NCBI GenBank assembly: GCA_022559845.1 | Contig: JAHNEJ010003582.1 | Location: forward strand, 62,001-126,000 | Length of the DNA: 64,000 nt | Direction: 5' to 3' | From: Amorphophallus konjac | Taxonomy: Eukaryota; Streptophyta; Magnoliopsida; Alismatales; Araceae | Shown: positions 44,651-53,683 of the stretch, piece by piece | Position numbering within the stretch: the first letter of the stretch is position 1 | How the letters are laid out: each line of letters begins with the position of its first letter | Program-made: the position numbers and the translations under genes | Notes under the pieces: generated by a model | Told to the model about the DNA's origin: nothing | The model's database searches: none | What the model saw: only the letters and a program-made list of their open reading frames with translations

Positions 44651-47600
44651 ATGGAGCGAGGAGGATCGAGCCAGGGTCCAGGGAAGCGGAAACGACTGGC
44701 TCGTCGTGCGAGGAGGTTGAGGGATGATGCCGAGAAGGCCGCAGCAGAGGAGATTGCTGCGGGTGAGGAGATGGAGGTGCCGCTTCTGGCCGCGGAGGCC
44801 GCTGCGGATGCTGGTGACGCGGGAGAGGACGATCACGACCCGGTAAGTACTTCGGAATTCTCACTTTGTGGTTCAATAGGTTAAAACGGGCGTGCGAGAG
44901 GCTGTGAGAGAAGGCCGGGTAGGGAGAGAAGGAGGCGTACATGGGCCTGGACGCCTCCACTTTTTTAATTTTTGTTTATTTATTTATTTACGTAAATAAT
45001 AAAATTAAATTAAAAAATAAGGAGGCGTCCAAGGCCTAGGACGCCTCCATAATAATATATATATTATATATATATATTTTTTGTTTTTGGTTCTTCGATT
45101 TTTTTTTTGAAAAAAAGAAATAAAGAAAAATAGGAAGGAGCCGTCCAGGGGCCTGGACGCCTCCAAAAAATAATATATATATATATATTTTTTTAAAAAA
45201 AAATAAGAAAAAGAATAAATAGTATATACAGTGTTATTGTTTATTACTGTTCATGATGCTGATGTGTTCTTTGTTGGTTTTTGTGGTGTGCAGGGCGTGA
45301 TGAAGGGCCGGATCAGCTGGTCCTTGGTGGTGGCAGCATACCGTGGGCTGCCGAATTTCCAGAGGGCGCGTGTGGACGCCATGGGCTTTGGAGCTTTCCT
45401 TAGGATCGAGCCCTTCGGCTCGACCTTCCTCTTATCCAGGCATTGAGGGAGCGGTGGCACGCACCGAGCCGGGCGTTTTTGATGCCCTGGGGGCACATGG
45501 TGCCGACACTAGAGGACGTGGCTCGGATTACCGGGCTACGGGTTGACGGAGAGGCAGTCAGCGGGGTCACCTACCCCGACTATCGAGAGAGTGCCCTGGA
45601 CCTGCTGTGGTTAGAGACGAGCGTGACTGATAGAGACAGCAGGGTAGTCGGCCGAGTGGAGATCATGGAGGCGCTCGGATTCGTCGACCCGCGCCAGCGG
45701 GTTAGCGAGACTGGAGCGGAGTTCTTGGCTCGACTGGAGGGGGATGCTCGTGCAGCTTTCACCCAGGATCCGAGCGAGAGGGAGCTGGTGGACCTAGATC
45801 TTCGGAGGTTTCTTTTCTTCTTCCTGGGCCGCCTTCTGCTGGGGACGAAGGGGGATGGCATCCACTGCCGTTTCCTCGGGATCTTGGCGGATCTGGACAG
45901 AGTGGGACACTACGCGTGGGGAGCGGCTCTGCTTGCCCATTTGATTGTTGATCTCTCCCAGACTTCGGAGAAGGAGACGACAGTCAGTGGCTTCGCACCT
46001 TTCCTCCAGGTAAATATTTTATTTATGCATTCCCACAGTTAAATATGTAATTATTGTACTAATGATGTATGATGGATGCAGGTGTGGAGCTATTACTATT
46101 TCCCGATGGGGAGGGCTAGGCATGGGAACAGGAGGGCCGTGCCTCTGGCGCGGCAGTGGAGGCCGGTCGTGGTTGCAGCACCCCACGGCTACCAGCTGGC
46201 GTCACTTCGTCGGGAGCTGAGCGAGTATCCCGAGGCCATGGTATGATGCGTATGATTTTTTTTGTGTTTATGCGTGTGACTGAATGGTAACTAACATAAT
46301 GTATGTATGGTGATGCAGGTGGTGTGGAGGCCCTACCTGGGCATGGGTGATGCTGGCCAGCCCTGGGTTGTAGCAGGTCTTCCTCGCTTCAGGCGGGACG
46401 TGTGGGTCCATTTTCTGAACGAGATTGAGCCGCTGCGGCTTAGACTGGTCATGAGGACGTTGGGGCTAGCCCAGGAGTGGGTTGATGTAGATGCGCCGGC
46501 ACGCATTGGGCGGAAGACCAAGGGGAAGGCGAAGATTGTGGACTGGCGTACGCGCTTCCCAGCACAGTACCAGGACTGGCAGCAGGGCGGGGTCCCAGTG
46601 GTGTCCCATGTACAGGACAGCACAGATTACATGAGACGATATCGAGCTGCGTACGGGGACCGCCTCTCCTTGGGTGGTATGGCAGGGGTAAGTGAAATGA
46701 AACTGCTCCACTTTTCTATATGTATATGCATGGGATACTAACTTATGTGTAATGCAGGATGCTCGTGATACCATGATCGCCGACCTGCGGGCCCAGTTGG
46801 CGTACGCCAGGCGGCAGTTGGTGGCCATCCGACAGGAGTTGGAGATCCTGGTGAGTCTATGCAATGCATTTTTTGTGACCTGGATTTTTGATGCTTAGCC
46901 TTTGACTGACGTTTGCCCCATGTTTCAGCGGGCCCACCAGACAGCGGCAGCCGGGATGGCAGGTGGAGCGGGTTCCAGTTCGCGGGGCCCTCCTCCAAAG
47001 GTTTCTGCCCTCCAGGAGCAGCTGGCGCACGCGGTGGCTCGGGCTGAGGAGGCCGAGCGTGACCGCGAGGCTCGAGTGAGTGTTTGCTTGGCCCCGTCCC
47101 TTTTCTAGCTGCTTTCCTTCTATCACTGTTCTCTTACGGTGCATGCGTGCTTTGACAGGTGGCCGAGATTCGGGAGGCCCTGGCCCGTGCTGTTCGTGCT
47201 GAGCAGGAGCGCGATGCCTGGGTGGCAGAGCGCGATGCCTGGGTGGCAGAGCGTGACGCCCGGATTGCGGAGCTGGAGGAGGAGCGTCGACGGGAGGCTG
47301 AGGAGCTCCCTCGTGACGTGCTGGATCTGCGGATCGCCCTCGAGCTGTCGAGGAGAGAGGCGATGAGGGAGAGGGAGGAGAGGGAGAGGGATAGGGAGAA
47401 CGTGGAGAGAGAGAGGGAGAGCGTGGAGAGAGAGAGGGAGGGAGGAGCGACAGCGGGATCAGACCGAGAGGAGGGCTCTAGAGGCCCAACTGCTGGAGCT
47501 TCGATTGAGTCTCGGCACGGCGGAGGGGAGGCTTCGGGAGAGCGAGGAGCGGTACCAGAGGGCGAAGGAACGCGGGGCGCGACTTCGTCAGTCTGGTTCT

Positions 47601-47777
47601 TTTTCCATGGGCAGCTATCTGGTCTCTTCGGCCGAGGAGCGTCGTCGCGCCTTCGAGGCTGGAGTGCCACCGCAGGGCGAGGCGAGCATGGCTTCTCAGG
47701 GTTCGCAGAGGCCCCCTAGGGATCCCCGGCAGAGGAGGGAGGAGAGAGATGACCAGGAGGGTGACGGTGAGAGTTAG
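44651..47777 (+). pseudogene. Plant mobile domain plus coiled-coil protein, antisense gene 2, two frameshifts
   Basis: Seven exons are recognisable: 44651-44842, 45294-46009, 46082-46240, 46319-46687, 46758-46850, 46929-47075 and 47159-47777, with short phase-0 introns (70-83 bp, but 451 bp for intron 1). Exon 2 carries the mobile-domain core (SWSLVVAAYRGLPNFQRARV, AFLMPWGHMVPTLEDVARIT, DLRRFLFFFLGRLLLGTKGD). Exons 3-4 give YYYFPMGRARHG and EIEPLRLRLVMRTLGLAQEW. Exons 5-7 are coiled coil, rich in Arg/Glu. Compared with the intact paralogue at 53684, a one-base loss near 45418 puts a stop (TGA 45444) after ~50 residues of exon 2, and another shift near 47440 breaks the coiled coil. The splice sites are still good, so the breaks look recent. 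Confidence 0.72.
44928..45164. repeat. Three GGCGTCC palindromes inside intron 1 of antisense gene 2
   Basis: At 44928-44958, 45021-45048 and 45136-45164, in AT-rich spacer with TA repeats. They explain most of the unusual length of this intron. Related but weaker repeats lie at 47993-48019 and 48414-48440. Confidence 0.88.
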
Positions 47778-48144
47778 AGAGTTGCTTGTACGTCACCCTT
47801 CTCACTGTATGATGTACTTTCGACTATTATATGAAATGGAAGTGACTTTTTTGTGTTGTGTGTACCTTTCTCTCTCCCACACTTTCTTCTTTGCACTGAG
47901 TTGTCCTTTGAGGCACGCTCTGCGAGACCTTGCCCTGAACAGCGGGGAACTACGCTTTGCACGGGGGGATTTTATTTCCTTTTCCCCCTTTTGGGCGCGT
48001 CCAGGCGCGAGGACGCGTCTTAATCCTTGATTTCAAATTTAAAGCGACGGGTGGTCTTTCTTCTCCCGTGCCTTACCCGCAAACGAGCCCGCCTTCTGCC
48101 GAAACTCGCTTGCCCCTTTTCTCGTCTTCCTCCTCTTTTGATCG

Positions 48145-49429
48145 ATGGAGTTCGGTGGGCCTGACCACGGTGAAGGTGGAGAGGGACGCGGGACCCCTCG
48201 CCCAAGGAGGGACGCGCCCGAGCACGGAACGGCGTCCATGGAGGAGGAAGGTCCGCTCCGGGCCCCCGAGGGACCTGAGGGGCCCGATGGCGTGGGAGGA
48301 GGTGAACACGGTTCGGTAGGTGCTTCGATCTCTTCCTCTTTTAATTCATTTTGGGTTTTGAAGCGAGTCGCGCGAGGGGGAAAGGGTTCGGCGAGTGTTG
48401 CACTCAAATGATGGACGCGTCCTAGACAGGGGACGCGTTCCTTTTGACTGATATGGAACCCCTTTCTTGGTGCAGGACATGGCAAGGACCCTGGGTCTGG
48501 CCGATGAGTGGGCGAGTGCGGACGAGCCGAGCCGCGTCAGGAGGGAGAGTCGCGGCAAGGCGAGGCTCGAGGAGTGGCCCGTACGTCTCCCTGGACAGCA
48601 AGGGGGTATACTGGTGCAGGACAATGCCGACCTCCTGCGGCGGCAGAGAGAGAGCTACGCGGGGCTTCCCCAAGCTGGGGACATGCGTGGCATCGGCGGC
48701 TCGCGCGCCCAACTGTCAGAGACTAGGCGGTAGCTGGCCGTCGCTCAACATGAGTTGTCGCTCCTGGTAAGTTACGTGCCGCACTTTTAACTTCAGATTT
48801 TGGAGTTTCACTGACGGCCGTTGTTTATTTTGTTCCAGCGTGCCCAGCAGACAGCGATGGTGGGAGTGGCTGGCGGATCTTCCAGTTCCTCGGCCCCTTT
48901 TCTCGAGATTGCCTCCCTCCGGGAGCAACCTACCGGTGTGGTGGCCCGCGCGACCCGGGCGGAAGAGGATTGTGATGCCTGGGTGGCGACTGTAGCGGAG
49001 CTGCGGCATCGCGGTGAGGAGAGACCTTCTCCAGACATCCTGGAGTTAAGGGTTCTTCTGCAGATGATGAGGAGAGAGGCAGAGAGAGAGAAAGTCGAGA
49101 GAAGGTCCAAGCGACAGCGGGATCTGACCGAGAGGAGGGCCTTGGAGGCCCAAGTGAGGGAGCTCCAGCTGGGCCTTCAGGCCGTCGTGCAGAGGCTAGG
49201 AGGGATGGAGACGCGTTACGAGAGAGCGCGAGAGTTCGGGGAGCGACTCCGCCAGTCCGGTCGCTTTGCCGCCAGTGGCTTCTTTGCCACGCTAGGGGAG
49301 GAGCAGCGAGTCACTGCTGCGGAGCAGGCACCCAGAGGCGAGGCAGGTGCTACTGCACGGGGATCCCGGAGGCTTCTGAGGGACCCTCACCTCGGGGGAG
49401 AGGAGGAGAGTGCCCAGAGAGATGAGTGA
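48145..49429 (+). pseudogene. Antisense gene 3: internally deleted copy lacking the mobile-domain core
   Basis: Exons 48145-48315, 48476-48766 and 48839-49429 correspond to exon 1, to exon 4 (second half) fused with exon 5, and to the coiled-coil exons of the neighbouring genes. The mobile-domain exon and the YYYFPMGRA exon are missing. The second exon keeps MARTLGLADEWASADEP and LPGQQGGILVQDNADLL, then has an in-frame TAG at 48731 where the paralogue has a Gln codon after ARR. The third encodes ~197 residues of Arg/Glu-rich coiled coil. The intron that separates exons 4 and 5 in gene 2 is absent here. An open coiled-coil remnant could still be made from an internal start, but nothing shows that it is. 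Confidence 0.65.
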
Positions 49430-50029
49430 TGGTGAGGATTGGCAAGCTAGTGGACCCGCCATCTCTCTATGATTGTAGTGTTTGTGACAGCTTATGTAGA
49501 ATTATGAATGGAGTGATTTGATTTTCTGCTGTTTATTTGTTCTTTTGTGCGTTCCTTCTTCCCTACACTTCTTCTCCTTTGCACTGTTCCCATGTGATAG
49601 GTCTGTCGAGACTCCGCCCCGAGCGGAGAATCGCGTCTTGTTGTGACCATTTTCCACGGGAATCTACCGTCGAAGTCAATAATGACGGCCCTAGTTTCTT
49701 TTCCCGAATACTGTGTCAAATTTTGCGGACGTCCTCCAAATCATGATAGGGTATCCCTAGACAACATAGGGGGCTAGTCGTCATATTCTTCGTCCAGTCA
49801 ATCACCCTGTGCGAGCGGTGAAGCGACACATGGGACCGCTTGGGCGGTGTGGACACCGAAAATCGCGCATCCAAATGTCATGCTCGGCCCAGCATCTACA
49901 ACGGCGCCGAGTGAAGAAACCCCGGAGAAATCAGGCACCAAAGGCCCCACAGCCCGTGGGCCCCGAAGGAAATCAAACGGGTCACAACTCGTGCCCACAA
50001 CGGGCCCAAAACTGCCCATCCAGCCTTCA

Positions 50030-50510
50030 ACGGCACGCCCTGGTGGAGCCCCAGCGGCACGCCCCATTGGGCTGTTCAGCGGCACAGCCCATCAGAAGCT
50101 TCAGCGGCACGCCCCAAAGGGCCTCCAGCGGAACGCCCTGGAAAGCCTTCAGCGGCACACCCCAAAGGGCCTCCAGCGGCACGCCCAGTGGGGGCTTCAG
50201 CGGCACGCTCCCTTCAGCGGCACACCCTGTCGCGGCCTTCGCCGGCACACCCCTATGGGGGTTCACCGGCACACCCCCAAGGGGGACCTTCAACGGTACG
50301 CCCCCCCCCCCCCAGGTGGGTTCACCGGCGCACCCCTTTGGGGCCTTCAGCGGCACAGCCCTTTGAGGCTTCAGCGGTACGGCCTTTGGGACCTTCAACG
50401 GCACGCCTAAAAGGGGTTTCAGCGGTACAGCCTACAAAGGCTTTAGCGGCAGGCCTTTTTGGCTCCTCAGCGGCACGCCCCTTCGAAGCCCCCAGCGGCA
50501 CAGCGGTGAA
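50030..50510. repeat. GC-rich CAGCGGCACGCC repeats in the solo LTR
   Basis: About 18 copies of a 22-30-bp unit with core CTTCAGCGGCACGCCC. The same core returns in two further arrays at 51430-51800 and 52330-52590. The inverted counterpart GTGTGCCGCTGAAGG forms the arrays at 20010-20510, 18360-18600 and 17420-17900 of the other LTR. Confidence 0.88.
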
Positions 50511-50707
50511 GTTTTTTTCAACGGGCAACGTGAGGCCCATGCTCTACGCATCCTTGGCGCGCAGTGGAGCCGTATGAGGTGGCAGCCGATCGTTGGGCCA
50601 CGCAGGCTACCCCACTGACAGCCAGGACAGAGGGGAGTCAAACCCCATCATCACGGGCGGCTTCCCGCCCTCGACAGCCATGTCCGGAGGCTCCCCGCCG
50701 CTGGGGG

Positions 50708-50714
50708 TATAAAA
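50708..50714 (+). promoter_or_regulatory. TATA box of the solo LTR
   Basis: GGGTATAAAAGACGCC, about 860 bases into the LTR, followed by a purine-rich leader. It fixes the orientation as plus, towards antisense gene 4. Confidence 0.6.
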
Positions 50715-53582
50715 GACGCCATTCTTCAGATACTAAAAGAGAGAAAAAAGGGGACAGAAGGAGGAAAAAAAGAGAGGGCAGACACACACACACAGAAAAG
50801 AAGAGAGGAAGAAGAAGAGAAGAGAGAAGGGGACAAGGCAAGCACCAGCGGGAGCCTCCTCCGACGACCGCCGTGAAGAGAGCAAGAGTAAGGGAGGGGG
50901 AGAGAGCTAAATGTAATGGGGGAGAAGGGTTGGGGGACGATGGCCAATGTCTTAGGCCCGGAAGTTTTCTTCCTTCTCTTATCCTCATTCCTCCTGGCGT
51001 TCTTTGTCTTTCTTACTCTTGTCCATGGCCCCATTTGGGGAGTTTGCTTTTGCCATATGTATGAAGGGCCTCGCCCTCTTGATTCTCACGAATGAAAACC
51101 ACCCTCTCCGGGTTTCTCTTCGATCTTCGATGTTTTATGCTAGGCTTTGCGGGCTTTTTGACGGACAATCCGTTCCTCCCTCTGTCTCTTCATTCCTCCG
51201 GCGTCTTTAGGGTCCTCCACGTCGATGTAGGTTTCCCCCTTCTGTTAGCCTTGGCTCCGTGAGCTCCTCACTCCTTTCCATGGCCATCTACCGTGTTCCC
51301 GGGCTTGAGGAGAAGGGGAGGTACCCTTCTTTCTTCCCAACCGCTCAGTTACTAATAGGCCACTCCCGGCCTTGAAATCCCCTGTCTTTCTTCCTCTTTT
51401 CCTGAACAGCCACCAAATCTCCCCCACCCAGTTGCTTGCAACCCTTTTAAGCCTCCCAGCGGTGCACCTTTCCGGCCCTTGGCCGGCACACCTTTCCAGC
51501 CTTCAGCGACACATCCAGATCAGCCTTCAGCGGCACACACCCAGATCTGCCTTCAGCGGCACGCCCTGTCCAGCCCTCAGCGGCACGCCCTGTCCAGCCC
51601 TCAGCGGCACACCCTGTTCAGCCCTCAGCGGCACACCTTTCCAGCCTTCAGCGACACACCCAGATCAGCCTTCAGCGGCACACACCCAGATCTGCCTTCA
51701 GCGGCACGCCATGTCCAGCCCTCAGCGGCACGCCCTGTCCAGCCCTCAGCGGCACACCCTGTTCAGCCCTTAGCGGCACACCCTTCAGTCCTTCAGCAGC
51801 TTACTCTTTGGCCAGTCCCAGTCCGTGCCTCTTAGCGGCCCTCAGTCTGTCGTTCGTCTCCGCGTTTTCTGAGGCTCTACAAAGGTGTTGCTCCCCCGGG
51901 GGCCCACCTCCAGTTGTCGGGTTCCGCCACTCCATGTGGGCGCGTGCCCTTTATCTCCCTTACGCCCTGGGTCAAGGGGAGATGCTGCCGAATTTTTGTC
52001 AAGAGCTAATAAACAATTAAAGAGGCAAAAGGAGGCAACAAACAAGCAGGATGACTGACGAAACCTTCCAACTCATCAAACCACTGCCGGCATCACAACG
52101 AAAACCGAACCGAACTAATCAACCATCCGACAGCCTGAACGTCCGACCCGCAAGAAAAGAGGCCGAACCGAACAAATAAAACAAGGGAGGAATTTTATAT
52201 GAAACTACACAAGGGTTAAGACAAGAAGAAAAGAAAAGCCTTAAAAATAAATAATCGAGAACTGATCGAACCTCCACCACCACGTTCCGATTGGCCCTTC
52301 AACGGTGCATTTTAATCAACCGGACCGCTCACCAAATCCCTTCCCCAGCGGCACGCCTCTTGAACCCTCAGCGGTACACCCCAATTCCTTTGGCCGGCAC
52401 ACCTTGATGCCCCCAGCGGTACACCCTATCCCCCACCTTCAGCGGTACGCTCCCCTCAGCGGCACACCCTTGCTTTCATAACCTTCACCGGCACCCCTTT
52501 TTGTGCCCTCAGCGGTACACCCTTTTTTGTCCTTCGCCGGCACGCTCCCCTCTGGGCCTCTCAGCGGTACACTCTTACCTTCCCTTCGCCGACACACCAC
52601 ACCTATGCATATATACAACATGATAATGGCCTTAACAAATGGCAAATAAATCAAAAGAAAATGTGCTCATTAAAGGACTCCGAATGTGCAACATTAATCA
52701 TAATAAAAGAGGCGGGAGGGGCAATAAGAAGATAAAAAAATATAATAAATAAATAATAATGATAATGATAACAATGAGTAAAAGAAGAAGAATCATCCGG
52801 AACAAACACCTAAGGAAATAATAAACCGTAGGCCAGAAATTGGAGCACATAACCAAGAGAATTCCAGATAAAAGATGCCGGGGCCCACACCGCAGCCCTA
52901 TCTCCCCCCGGGACCCGGGGTAAAAGGAACAACGACGCCGCCCTTTCAGGTCGAATTCGAGTCTCGGGAATTATCCCGATATAGCCGAGTTCTGGCCTAA
53001 TCTCGGGCCGACATCCTAATCGGACCGGATTTGTTTCTCGTTCCGGACGCCCTCCGAGTCATCACTAAAATTGCCGGGTGCTCGGCAGACACTTGAACGG
53101 ATTTGTCTCGGCTTTTCCTGTTGCGTTTCCAATACGGACCCGTGTCCGAATATAAAAGGTCCACGAGTGACCGACATGGCCAGTGGCTCACATCCTAATG
53201 CGTGCTTTGGTGTGATTTTCTCCTGTCTCTTTCTCGCACGATTAGTACTATTCTTTTCGGCCGCGGGGCCCCTAGTTTCGGCAATTAATCAAGGGTATTC
53301 CCTCGTATGGGGGATGTAAATGACGTCGTGACCTTCATGGCGCGACGGGATTCGGTCCCGACACGAACCACACAATCGTCTGACGAAGTCAGATGCGAGC
53401 GCACCATGGGCTATTCGGAGCCCAAATAAATTGTCACTTCTGTGAATGGCACGCCCACGCACCCAATAGACGAAGCCACAATACCCCAAGCGAATTTTAG
53501 TGCGTCCACAGGCGGTGCCTCATTGCGAGGGCTATTATTGACAGGTGATGGAGGCAATCTTGGCCCGCACTCCTTCCAATTC

Positions 53583-53589
53583 TATAAAT
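53583..53589 (+). promoter_or_regulatory. TATA box of antisense gene 4
   Basis: TTCTATAAATTC, about 100 bases before the ATG at 53684 and 73 bases beyond the solo LTR. Confidence 0.6.
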
Positions 53590-53683
53590 TCTTGTCCCTT
53601 TTATCTTCCCAGGTATATCGAGGACTAACTCGAGGAGCACAAGTTCTTACGGGAGAGGAGGCGTTCAAAATTCTGAGAGTTGG

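Larger units (their letters stand above)
49848..53510 (+). mobile_element. Solo LTR (3.66 kb) related to the giant element's LTR, with 5-bp TSD
   Basis: It begins TGTGGACACC, ends GTGCGTCCACA and is flanked on both sides by GGCGG (49843-49847 and 53511-53515). No PBS, polypurine tract or internal sequence adjoins it, so it is a solo LTR left by recombination between the two LTRs of an inserted element. It matches the 3' LTR at 15325-20762 in inverted orientation over several blocks but is diverged. It lies between antisense gene 3 and antisense gene 4, ending 73 bases before the TATA box of gene 4. The 418 bases at 49430-49847 are the original spacer after gene 3. Confidence 0.85.

Noticed and set aside
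15325..53510. The inverted pair 15325-20762 / 49848-53510 as termini of one DNA transposon
   Set aside because: Each has TG...CA LTR ends and a TATA box; the right one has its own 5-bp target duplication, so it is a solo LTR, and the left one adjoins a polypurine tract.
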